Positions 1-5,510 of a stretch of 5,510 nt of DNA are shown here, one piece after another. The notes under the pieces are model-generated. The model saw only the letters and a list, made by a program, of their open reading frames with translations. It was not told the origin of the DNA and made no database searches. Numbering within the stretch: position 1 is the first letter of the stretch; every line of letters begins with the position of its first letter. Origin of the DNA: Bacteroidaceae bacterium (lineage in GTDB: Bacteria; Bacteroidota; Bacteroidia; Bacteroidales; Bacteroidaceae); contig JABUUG010000013.1 in NCBI GenBank assembly GCA_021443285.1, positions 25,242-30,751 of the forward strand, in the 5' to 3' direction. Position numbers and translations under genes: made by a program.

Positions 1-413
1 CCTATAGCCTGACCGTCCTCCGTGTTGTGAAGCGTATCTGCATAATATTTCGCCACCCACTCATTGACGATGAACATACTCTCACGCTCGGTCTGCGCGC
101 GACGTTCCTCGTCGGTCAGCTCCCGCTCCTGCACCTCTATATTGTATTTGCGGGCAAGGTATTTCAGTGCCTCAGGATAAGACAACTGCTCATGCTCCAT
201 GATAAAACCGACAGCATTTCCTCCCTTTCCGCATGAGAAACACTTGCAATAACCCTTAGCGCGAGAGACAATGAACGACGGCGTGCGGTCGTTATGAAAA
301 GGGCAGAGGCCCTTGTAATTGGCCCCTGCCTTCTTCAAGGACACAAACTCCGACACTACATCGTAGATATCGGCGGCGTCCATTATCTTTGCTATGGTTA
401 AGCGGTCTATCAT
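1..413 (-). CDS. dnaG: DNA primase DnaG, N-terminal part (cut by the window edge)
   Basis: This is the beginning of bacterial DNA primase, which makes the short RNA primers for the replication fork. Only the first 137 codons are present; the gene runs off the left edge. The translation opens MIDRLTIAKIMDAADIYDVV and contains the CHC2-type zinc-binding domain: CPFH (C37, H40), followed by TPSF and then CFSCGKGG (C58, C61), so all four expected zinc ligands are present. An additional Cys (C56) lies just before C58; I believe this is common in Bacteroidota primases. The ATG at 413 is the only sensible start: an ATG five bases upstream meets a stop two codons later, and no in-frame ATG lies between it and tyrS. 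The TOPRIM catalytic and helicase-binding domains lie outside the window. It follows tyrS after 51 bases in the same direction and may share its transcript. Confidence 0.96.
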   Translation of the reverse strand, partial: MIDRLTIAKIMDAADIYDVVSEFVSLKKAGANYKGLCPFHNDRTPSFIVSRAKGYCKCFSCGKGGNAVGFIMEHEQLSYPEALKYLARKYNIEVQERELTDEERRAQTERESMFIVNEWVAKYYADTLHNTEDGQAI

Positions 414-464
414 ATCATAAGACTGTAGGAAATTGAATAAGATTTCCTTTTCCTTCTTCGTTCC
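414..464 (-). other. tyrS-dnaG intergenic spacer with purine tract and weak inverted repeat
   Basis: This 51-base gap separates the tyrS stop from the dnaG start. On the transcribed strand it begins with a nearly pure purine stretch directly after the tyrS stop. A weak 7-base inverted repeat follows (AGGAAAT at 427-433 against ATTTCCT at 442-448, with an 8-base loop). The stem is AT-rich and lacks a downstream U-run in the direction of transcription, so I do not call it a terminator. No Bacteroidota-type promoter (TAnnTTTG with an upstream TTG) is evident. The simplest reading is read-through from tyrS into dnaG. Confidence 0.4.
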
Positions 465-1760
465 CTACTTCACGGTAACAAGGAAGTAGTTCTTCTTGCC
501 CTTCTGCACGAGAATGTATTTGCCCTCAATGAGGTCGTCAGCAGTTACGGGTCTGTCGAACTGCTGCAGTTTCTCCTTGTTCACGGATACTCCGCCGCCC
601 TGCACCATCTTGCGCATCTCGCCCTTCGATGGGAATATTGCGGCTGCCTGTGTGAACACCTCCACTGCCGGCTGTCCGAGCACATCCTTGCTGACCTCGA
701 ACATCGGCACTCCGTCAAAGATGTCGAGGAATGTCTGTTCGTCGAGCTTTGCCAGCGAGTCCTTTGTTGCCTTGCCGAAGAGTATGCCCGACGCCTCTAT
801 TGCAGCATCGAGAGCCTCCTTGGAGTGTACCATCGTCGTCACCTCTTCCGCCAGACGCTTCTGCAGTACGCGACGCCCGGGGTCTTGCTTATGCTCCTCC
901 ACGAGTGCATCTATCACATCTTTCTCAAGCGATGTGAATATCTTAATGTATTTCTCCGCATCGTCATCGCTCACGTTCAGCCAGAACTGGTAGAACTTAT
1001 ACGGTGTGGTGCGCTTTGGGTCGAGCCATACGTTGCCGCTTTCCGTCTTGCCGAATTTCTTTCCGTCTGCCTTTGTGATGAGCGGACAGGTGAGGGCATA
1101 CGCCTCGCATTCGTTGCCGAGCGTGCGGCGGATTAGTTCTGTTCCGGTGGTGATGTTTCCCCACTGGTCGTTGCCGCCGAGCTGCATCTTGCAGTTCTTC
1201 TCACGATACAGGTGGAGGAAATCATAGCCCTGAAGGAGCTGGTATGTGAACTCCGTAAAAGAGAGTCCGTCGCGGGCAGTACCGTTAAGACGCTGCTGCA
1301 CAGAGTCTTTTGCCAGCATGTAGTTTACGGTGATGTGCTTGCCCACGGTACGTGCAAACTCAAGGAAGGAGAAGTCCTTCATCCAGTCGTAGTTGTTCAC
1401 CATCTCTGCGGCGTTCTCTGCTTTGGAGTCAAAGTCGAGGAATTTCGCCACTTGTGCCTTTATGCACTCCTGGTTATGGTAAAGCGTCTCTGTGTCAAGC
1501 AGGTTGCGCTCCTGCGACTTGCCCGAAGGGTCACCAATCATACCCGTTGCACCGCCGACAAGGATTATTGGCTTATGTCCGCAACGCTGCAAGTGGCGCA
1601 GCATCATTATGCCGCAAAGGTGTCCTATATGCAGTGAGTCGGCAGTCGGGTCGGTGCCGAGATAAGCTGTTACCATTTCTTTCTGGAGCAGTTCTTCCGC
1701 CCCTGGCATTATCTGCGCGATCATTCCACGCCATTTCAGTTCCTCTACAAAGTTTTTCAT
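465..1760 (-). CDS. tyrS: Tyrosyl-tRNA synthetase
   Basis: This cytoplasmic class I aminoacyl-tRNA synthetase charges tRNA-Tyr with tyrosine. The 431-residue length is usual for the bacterial TyrS family. The Rossmann catalytic domain fills about residues 1-230. It carries the HIGH signature in [12 protein letters not shown] (H44-I45-G46-H47), the [14 protein letters not shown] loop (69-82) and the tyrosine-pocket segment [14 protein letters not shown] (193-206). The KMSKS equivalent is KFGKT (235-239), the form typical of this TyrS branch. The C-terminal part, from about 365, ends in an S4-like RNA-binding domain with [13 protein letters not shown]. The ATG at 1760 is immediately preceded by an AT-rich leader and gives the normal [13 protein letters not shown] opening; the gene ends in TAG. 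It follows yidD after 69 bases and precedes dnaG by 51 bases. No T-box leader is visible. A compound dinucleotide repeat lies about 50 bases upstream. Confidence 0.98.
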   Translation of the reverse strand: MKNFVEELKWRGMIAQIMPGAEELLQKEMVTAYLGTDPTADSLHIGHLCGIMMLRHLQRCGHKPIILVGGATGMIGDPSGKSQERNLLDTETLYHNQECIKAQVAKFLDFDSKAENAAEMVNNYDWMKDFSFLEFARTVGKHITVNYMLAKDSVQQRLNGTARDGLSFTEFTYQLLQGYDFLHLYREKNCKMQLGGNDQWGNITTGTELIRRTLGNECEAYALTCPLITKADGKKFGKTESGNVWLDPKRTTPYKFYQFWLNVSDDDAEKYIKIFTSLEKDVIDALVEEHKQDPGRRVLQKRLAEEVTTMVHSKEALDAAIEASGILFGKATKDSLAKLDEQTFLDIFDGVPMFEVSKDVLGQPAVEVFTQAAAIFPSKGEMRKMVQGGGVSVNKEKLQQFDRPVTADDLIEGKYILVQKGKKNYFLVTVK

Positions 1761-1807
1761 TTCAAATATGAATGGATTTAGGTGCGTTCTGTAAATTGGA
1801 AATTATA

Positions 1808-1826
1808 AGAGAGAGAGTGTGTGTGT
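1808..1826. repeat. Compound dinucleotide repeat upstream of tyrS
   Basis: On the plus strand (AG)5 runs directly into alternating TG for nine bases; on the transcribed strand this reads as an AC tract followed by a CT tract. It lies just beyond the yidD stop codon, in the 69-base yidD-tyrS gap, and ends about 48 bases before the tyrS ATG. Short dinucleotide tracts can change length by polymerase slippage, but this one is short and non-coding. Whether it varies or influences tyrS is not shown by the sequence. Confidence 0.75.
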
Positions 1827-1829
1827 TGC

Positions 1830-2051
1830 CTATGGCACCGGGTCGTAGCCGCTTCCTCCCCACGGATGACATCTTGCTATTCTTCTTATTGCAAGCCACA
1901 AGCCCTTCAGCGGCCCGTGTTTCATTATCGCCTGCTTCGCATATTCGGAGCACGTCGGCGTATAGCGGCATGATGGCGGCGTATAAGGCGATATGCAGGT
2001 CTGGTAGAAGGCTATCGGGGCAAGCAGAATGGCGGAAAAAAGTTTCTTCAT
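1830..2051 (-). CDS. yidD: Membrane protein insertion efficiency factor YidD
   Basis: YidD is a small inner-membrane-associated protein that helps the YidC/Sec route of membrane-protein insertion. The 73-residue reading is nearly pure family signature: an amphipathic N-terminal helix ([17 protein letters not shown]), then [30 protein letters not shown], and [14 protein letters not shown] at the C-terminus. The conserved cysteines C28, C34 and C61 are present. I chose the ATG at 2051 because known family members begin at this MKK. An in-frame ATG at 2102 would add a polar 17-residue extension ([17 protein letters not shown]) that does not resemble the family, though it would shorten the gap after rnpA from 103 to 52 bases, so it remains possible. 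The gene follows rnpA, its usual neighbour, but the common next gene yidC is replaced by tyrS. Confidence 0.94.
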   Translation of the reverse strand: MKKLFSAILLAPIAFYQTCISPYTPPSCRYTPTCSEYAKQAIMKHGPLKGLWLAIRRIARCHPWGGSGYDPVP

Positions 2052-2120
2052 GGTTGTGTTCACAGCTACAGCCCCCTCATTATCAATCCTCTTGAGCCTC
2101 ATGTATATTAAGCCCCTGCT

Positions 2121-2140
2121 TTCGGAGCATCAGCTCCGGA
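2121..2140 (-). other. GC-rich hairpin between rnpA and yidD
   Basis: A perfect 6-base inverted repeat (CGGAGC at 2123-2128 and GCTCCG at 2133-2138) encloses a 4-base loop. It lies 17 bases beyond the rnpA stop and about 20 bases before the alternative yidD ATG at 2102. No U-run follows on the transcribed strand, so it does not look like a rho-independent terminator. It could stabilise the 3' end of an upstream transcript segment or affect yidD start choice, but this is inference from position only. Confidence 0.45.
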
Positions 2141-2154
2141 CAAACCCGCAACTG

Positions 2155-2535
2155 TTATAATTTCTCCAGAAGCCTGACCACCGCCTCACGCACTGTCGCG
2201 GACTCCTGCGGCTTGTCTGCCAGCCAGACGAAGGCGATGTTTGCGGCTCTTTTTCCCAAAGGCTTGCTCAGCCGGTATGCCTCCCTTATCTGCCGCTTTG
2301 CCCTCACGCGGTCGACAGCCCTGTGCAGTCTTTTCTTTGCAACGCTTATAAGCACTTTCACCGCAGGTTCCTCCGGGTCTTCCCTGTTCACATACCTGAA
2401 CACCATCCTCAATGGGAAGACGGTTGCGCCCTTCGCATTTCCCGGTGTGAACAGTTCGTCAATCTCTTTTTGCAGACAGATGCGCTCCGCCTTTGTGAAA
2501 GTGCATGACATCGGGCTAATCCTCTTCGTGTTCAA
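2155..2535 (-). CDS. rnpA: Ribonuclease P protein component
   Basis: RnpA is the small basic protein that binds the RNase P RNA and assists cleavage of tRNA 5' leaders. The 126-residue product has the family layout: TFTKAERI near the N-terminus (12-19), a central strand (FPLRMVFRYV, VKVLISVAKKRLHRAV), then the signature helix DRVRAKRQIREAYR (75-88). The family signature normally reads RNR; here the middle Asn is Val (V77, codon GTG at 2305-2307). The rest of the basic helix is intact. Two starts are possible. The ATG at 2535 overlaps the hemD end by 20 bases. The ATG at 2511 (residue 9, MSCTFTKAER) lies four bases past the hemD stop and fits the family start slightly better. I give the longer span. 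The close coupling to hemD suggests one transcript, and yidD follows as in many bacteria. Confidence 0.95.
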   Translation of the reverse strand: MNTKRISPMSCTFTKAERICLQKEIDELFTPGNAKGATVFPLRMVFRYVNREDPEEPAVKVLISVAKKRLHRAVDRVRAKRQIREAYRLSKPLGKRAANIAFVWLADKPQESATVREAVVRLLEKL

Positions 2536-3271
2536 GCAGGTACTTGCTCAGCGCACCCGTCATTGAGGGCGACACCTCGTTGGGAGCCTCTATCTGCACA
2601 TCAAGCCCTGCCTCATGGGCTGCCTTCGCAGTGGCGGGGCCGAATGTTGCCACAACCACCTTCTCCCTTATCTCCTGAGGCACATTCTTCTGGAACGAGG
2701 CTATGCCGGAAGGCGAGAAGAACACGCACATGTCGTAGTCGAAATTCTTTATCTCCTCATTCGAGAAGTCGTTGCTCAGTGTACGGTACATCACACACTC
2801 CGTATGCTTCAGCTTCCTGCTGTCCAAAAGGTCCGAGAGATTTGAGTCGTGTACATCAGACAGCGGCACGAGATACTGCTCGGTCTTATGCTTCTGCATG
2901 ATTGTCACGAGGTCTTCTATTTTGCCTACTGAAGAGAAGAACACCTTGCGTTTACGGTATGGGATGTATTTCTGTATGTAGAGCGAAATGGTTTCCGTCA
3001 CGCAGAAATACTTCATCGCTTCGGGTATATTCTGGTGGTTCTCCTTTGCGAGTTTGAAATAGCTGTCTATGGCATGGCGCGAAGTGAAGACAACAGCAGA
3101 ATACTTTAGAATGTTGATTTTCTGTTTGCGGAACTCCAGCGAGGGGAGCTTCTCAACTTTGATGAATGGTCGAAAGACAATGTCCACCTCAAAGCGGTCT
3201 GCTATATCATAATATGGCGACTTGTCGCTGCTTGGTTTTGGTTGTGAGACGAGAATTTTTTTAATCATCAT
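2516..3271 (-). CDS. hemD: Uroporphyrinogen-III synthase family protein HemD
   Basis: HemD closes and inverts the D ring of hydroxymethylbilane to form uroporphyrinogen III, the precursor of heme, siroheme and corrinoids. The 251-residue product has the two-lobed family pattern: VVFTSRHAIDSYF (60-72) in one lobe, and VFFSPSGIASF (183-193) and ATFGPATAKAAHEAGL (208-223) in the other. Y162 in VMYRT and T214 in GPATAKA line up with residues I recall as conserved near the active site in human UROS (Y168, T228), so the enzyme looks intact. The ATG at 3271 was chosen because it follows an A-rich stretch, leaves a 16-base gap after the DUF4271 gene and gives the usual MIKKILVSQPKP opening (ATG at 3268 is equivalent). 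A start at 3295 would add eight residues and overlap the upstream stop. No other tetrapyrrole gene is nearby. The family diverges strongly, so exact activity is less certain than membership. Confidence 0.92.
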   Translation of the reverse strand: MMIKKILVSQPKPSSDKSPYYDIADRFEVDIVFRPFIKVEKLPSLEFRKQKINILKYSAVVFTSRHAIDSYFKLAKENHQNIPEAMKYFCVTETISLYIQKYIPYRKRKVFFSSVGKIEDLVTIMQKHKTEQYLVPLSDVHDSNLSDLLDSRKLKHTECVMYRTLSNDFSNEEIKNFDYDMCVFFSPSGIASFQKNVPQEIREKVVVATFGPATAKAAHEAGLDVQIEAPNEVSPSMTGALSKYLLEHEED

Positions 3272-3287
3272 TTTAGTTTTTGCATTG

Positions 3288-4115
3288 CTATACATACGAG
3301 TTTATGGCATCCAGCAACTGTGCTGAAAGTCCATAAAAAACCATCATGGGCGCTATTTCGAGCGTGCAAAAGTACAGAATAATCTGCAGATGGGGCCGCT
3401 TTTTGTAGAAAAACACATGGTAACAGCGATATAGAGTAAGTATTTTGACGCATATCACCACCAAAATGCTGAGCAATATAGCCGCCCTGAACGTCATTGA
3501 GAAATAACAGAGCAGCAACACTATAGGCAGCAATGGCACGCCCTCCATCGCAACGAGAAAGAGCTGCGACTTCATCCACATGGCGTTCTCCTGAGGGTCG
3601 AAATACACCCAACCGACCACAGCCTGCAACAGGGTCTTCAGCACATAATACACAATGAATATGCCTATGACATACAGCACCGTAGCCGGATGCGACACCA
3701 GAGAATAGGTGCTGGTTATCTGGTAGTTCACGTAAAGGAATGCTGTCAGTCCGAGCAGCACACAGGTCTGGAATGCGAGGAAAAACTGGAAGCGCACCTC
3801 GCTGGCTGTCTCATGGCGGACGTTGAAGTCGCGCGATGTTTCGCGCGTGATTGCCTTGAACTGCCGGACTATGAAGTCGCGCGACTGTGCTATCGCTATC
3901 ATGGCTATCAGCACTATCACATAGAGCATCGAGGTGATGAAGTCGTCGTTGCGTATGGTGTATGGCACAGGCTCGCCCTTAATGCCATACGGAGATGAGG
4001 CATACACTTCGGGGAAGTACCTGTCGGTGTGTGCTGTATCAAACGACAACACCCCCACATCCTTATATGGGAGTGTTTCGTAATTGTCTGATATATTGTA
4101 TGTTTTAGAGCCCAA
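3288..4115 (-). CDS. DUF4271 family integral membrane protein, function unknown
   Basis: This is a Bacteroidota-type multi-pass membrane protein that I place in DUF4271 from its wording and its position between metK and hemD. No biochemical role is known to me. The 275-residue reading has a soluble N-terminal stretch with [13 protein letters not shown] (47-59), then about six hydrophobic segments: roughly 63-77, 110-130, 143-165, 185-206, 210-228 and 243-265. A charged loop (about 78-108) follows the first segment. The last segment contains the family-like [16 protein letters not shown]. The start is unusual. No ATG exists before residue 63, and that one (at 3929) would remove the conserved PYTIRNDDF stretch. 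The remaining candidates are TTG at 4115, overlapping the metK end by 11 bases, or GTG at 4055 or 4049. An in-frame stop lies just upstream of the TTG, so no longer start exists. It is probably translated in coupling with metK. Confidence 0.85.
   Translation of the reverse strand: MGSKTYNISDNYETLPYKDVGVLSFDTAHTDRYFPEVYASSPYGIKGEPVPYTIRNDDFITSMLYVIVLIAMIAIAQSRDFIVRQFKAITRETSRDFNVRHETASEVRFQFFLAFQTCVLLGLTAFLYVNYQITSTYSLVSHPATVLYVIGIFIVYYVLKTLLQAVVGWVYFDPQENAMWMKSQLFLVAMEGVPLLPIVLLLCYFSMTFRAAILLSILVVICVKILTLYRCYHVFFYKKRPHLQIILYFCTLEIAPMMVFYGLSAQLLDAINSYV
3824..3884 (-). repeat. In-frame 13-base direct repeat inside the DUF4271 gene
   Basis: The 13-base plus-strand sequence TGAAGTCGCGCGA occurs at 3824-3836 and again at 3872-3884, exactly 48 bases (16 codons) apart. 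On the coding strand both copies encode SRDF, giving SRDFIVR (78-84) and SRDFNVR (94-100) in the charged loop after the first membrane segment. The match extends imperfectly for about 11 further bases. It may be a small internal duplication or a local coincidence of codon use. Confidence 0.6.
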
Positions 4116-5406
4116 ACGCCGTCTTTATGTCTTCTACCCTATTGAGGTTTTCCCATGTGAAGAGTTCCACCTTCAGGATTTTATTCTCATTATAGCGCGA
4201 AGTGAATTCCTTTTCTACAATCCTGTGTTCCTGCCCCATGTGTCCGTAGGCGGCTGTCTCAAGGAAGATGGGCTGACGCAGCTTCAGGGTTTTCTCTATA
4301 GCCTTCGGACGTAGGTCGAACAGCTCTGTGATTTTCTTTGCTATCTCACCGTCCGTAAGTCCGACATTGCTCTTGCCGTAGGTGTTCACACACACGCTGA
4401 CAGGCTCTGCCACACCTATGGCATAGGCTATCTGCACGAGCATCTCGTCGGCAACACCTGCCGCCACCATGTTCTTCGCAATATAGCGTGCGGCGTATGC
4501 TGCCGAACGGTCAACCTTCGATGAGTCTTTGCCCGAAAACGCACCGCCGCCATGAGCACCGCGACCGCCGTAGGTATCCACGATAATCTTACGACCGGTG
4601 AGGCCTGTGTCACCGTGCGGACCACCTATCACGAACTTTCCTGTCGGGTTCACAAGCAGCTTCTGTTCTGCGTCGAAACTGTCGAAGAGCGCAAGCACCT
4701 TCTTGTTCGCAATCTTCGCCTTTGTATATGGCAGCAGTATGTCGCGCACATCGGCGCGTATCCTCTGAAGCATCTCCGCGTCAGCCTTCTCCTGAGCCTG
4801 TTCTGTGTCGTCTGCGGGCTTTATGAAGTCGTCGTGCTGGGTGGAGATTACTATGGTGTCTATGCGCATCGGGATGTTGTCGTCGGAGAACTCCACCGTT
4901 ACCTGGCTCTTTGAGTCGGGGCGCAGGTAGGTCATCTGCCTGCCCTCCTTGCGTATCTCCGCCAGACTCTTCACCAGCAGGTGTGCCAGATAAAGCGTAA
5001 CAGGCATATAGTTGTCCGTCTCGTTTGTGGCATATCCGAACATCATGCCCTGGTCGCCGGCGCCCTGGTTCTCTTCCTCTTCGCGGTCAACGCCGCGGTT
5101 TATGTCGCCGCTCTGCTCGTGAAGGCAGTTCAATATGCCGCACGAATTGCCGTCAAACTGGTATTCTGACTTCGTGTAGCCTATCTTATTAATGGTTTCG
5201 CGCGCGAGTGTCTGCAAATCCACGTATGCCTTCGATGTTACCTCGCCGGCTATCATCACCTGTCCCGTAGTAACGAGGGTCTCTATTGCCACGCGCGACT
5301 TATCGTCGTAGGCTAACAGCTGGTCCAATATTCTGTCGGAGATCTGGTCAGCCACCTTGTCGGGATGACCTTCCGAAACGGATTCTGATGAAAAAAGGTA
5401 TGACAT
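4105..5406 (-). CDS. metK: S-adenosylmethionine synthetase
   Basis: MetK joins methionine and ATP to give S-adenosylmethionine, the cell's main methyl donor, with release of phosphate and pyrophosphate. The 433-residue protein begins [20 protein letters not shown], with catalytic H14 and D16 in GHPDK. It contains both family signatures: [13 protein letters not shown] (115-127), and the glycine-rich GGGAFSGKD (286-294) followed by [12 protein letters not shown]. It is about 50 residues longer than the E. coli enzyme. Part of this is an acidic and basic insertion near 190-225, which I associate with Bacteroidota MetK. The only plausible start is the ATG at 5406, preceded by a strongly A-rich stretch without a Shine-Dalgarno motif, as is usual in this phylum. 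The gene ends in TAA at 4105 and overlaps or abuts the DUF4271 gene. It is the first visible gene of the minus-strand series. Confidence 0.98.
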   Translation of the reverse strand: MSYLFSSESVSEGHPDKVADQISDRILDQLLAYDDKSRVAIETLVTTGQVMIAGEVTSKAYVDLQTLARETINKIGYTKSEYQFDGNSCGILNCLHEQSGDINRGVDREEEENQGAGDQGMMFGYATNETDNYMPVTLYLAHLLVKSLAEIRKEGRQMTYLRPDSKSQVTVEFSDDNIPMRIDTIVISTQHDDFIKPADDTEQAQEKADAEMLQRIRADVRDILLPYTKAKIANKKVLALFDSFDAEQKLLVNPTGKFVIGGPHGDTGLTGRKIIVDTYGGRGAHGGGAFSGKDSSKVDRSAAYAARYIAKNMVAAGVADEMLVQIAYAIGVAEPVSVCVNTYGKSNVGLTDGEIAKKITELFDLRPKAIEKTLKLRQPIFLETAAYGHMGQEHRIVEKEFTSRYNENKILKVELFTWENLNRVEDIKTAFGL

Positions 5407-5510
5407 TTATTTGTTTGTTTTAGTTTATTCAAGTTTCGAGTTCTTTTGGAGTTAAAGGAGTTAAGTAACGCGAAAAAACAACTTATAAAGGTTTAACACA
5501 TGAGTATTTT
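5407..5510 (-). promoter_or_regulatory. AT-rich region upstream of metK, presumed 5' leader
   Basis: These 104 bases precede metK and contain no gene that I can support. The stretch is AT-rich and ends in an A/AC-rich run directly before the ATG, which fits Bacteroidota initiation. As the first visible gene of the series, metK should have a promoter here or just outside the window. I could not match the Bacteroidota sigma consensus (TTG, about 19 bases, TAnnTTTG) convincingly, and I see no SAM riboswitch fold. The call rests on position only. Confidence 0.35.
5448..5464. repeat. Tandem direct repeat GGAGTTAA upstream of metK
   Basis: The 8-base unit GGAGTTAA occurs at 5448-5455 and 5457-5464, separated by one A, about 42 bases upstream of the metK ATG. 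On the transcribed strand it reads TTAACTCC twice. A paired 9-base spacing would place both units on nearly the same DNA face, as at some operator sites. Similar short AACTCC-type tandem runs occur between genes in this phylum as low-complexity sequence, so a regulatory role is only a possibility. Confidence 0.55.

Noticed and set aside
427..448. Inverted repeat after tyrS as a rho-independent terminator
   Set aside because: The stem is AT-rich and no U-run follows it in the direction of transcription; the T-rich side faces the plus strand, where no gene ends.
496..993. 165-codon plus-strand reading frame inside tyrS
   Set aside because: It lies wholly antisense to a clear tyrS, its product is rich in Ser, Cys and Thr without any recognisable motif, and its codons are explained by the opposite strand.
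1212..1771. Two overlapping plus-strand reading frames (139 and 141 codons) opposite the tyrS N-terminal half
   Set aside because: Both are antisense shadows of the conserved catalytic domain; neither translation shows a domain, and they overlap each other in different frames.
1761..1775. CATATTTG just before tyrS as a Bacteroidota -7 promoter box
   Set aside because: It resembles TAnnTTTG at most positions but lies two bases from the ATG and has no TTG at the expected distance upstream.
1772..2095. 107-codon plus-strand frame opposite yidD
   Set aside because: The yidD signature on the minus strand is unmistakable and accounts for the region.
3268..3612. 114-codon minus-strand frame overlapping the DUF4271 and hemD boundary
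   Set aside because: It is out of frame with the membrane protein, which has a coherent pattern of hydrophobic segments over the same bases.
4552..4914. 120-codon plus-strand frame opposite metK
   Set aside because: It is antisense to the conserved metK core and has no recognisable family features.
5407..5510. SAM-sensing riboswitch in front of metK
   Set aside because: Only 104 bases are available and I cannot find the paired helices or conserved core of a SAM riboswitch class.

Overview
This window looks like an ordinary chromosomal housekeeping segment from a member of the Bacteroidota, probably Bacteroidales and perhaps a Prevotella-like organism. The evidence is the gene order (metK, a DUF4271 membrane protein, hemD, rnpA, yidD), which I recognise as typical of that phylum. 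The long MetK of 433 residues, the DnaG zinc-finger wording and the A-rich start regions without Shine-Dalgarno motifs point the same way. Genus is a guess. Composition is roughly balanced, with no visible islands of foreign base use.

All seven protein genes lie on the minus strand, so the reading direction is from the right end to the left. In transcription order they are metK (5406-4105), the DUF4271 protein (4115-3288), hemD (about 3271-2516), rnpA (2535-2155), yidD (about 2051-1830), tyrS (1760-465) and the first 137 codons of dnaG (413 to the left edge). The first four overlap or are separated by only a few bases, so they are very likely co-transcribed. yidD, tyrS and dnaG follow after gaps of about 50-100 bases. 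No convincing intrinsic terminator interrupts the series, so one long transcript is possible, but internal promoters cannot be excluded.

The genes serve core functions: S-adenosylmethionine synthesis (MetK), tRNA 5' maturation (RnpA), tyrosyl-tRNA charging (TyrS), primer synthesis for replication (DnaG), assistance to membrane-protein insertion (YidD) and a tetrapyrrole enzyme (HemD). The DUF4271 protein is a multi-pass membrane protein of unknown role. rnpA and yidD are the usual pair, but their common partners rpmH and yidC are absent here; hemD and the DUF4271 gene sit on the upstream side instead.

I found no mobile element, CRISPR array, tRNA, rRNA or riboswitch, and no clear new system. 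The points worth a second look are modest: the lack of an ATG start for the DUF4271 gene, an Asn-to-Val change in the RNase P protein signature, a dinucleotide repeat tract upstream of tyrS, a direct repeat upstream of metK, a hairpin upstream of yidD, and hemD standing away from any other heme gene. Plus-strand reading frames are shadows of the minus-strand genes.
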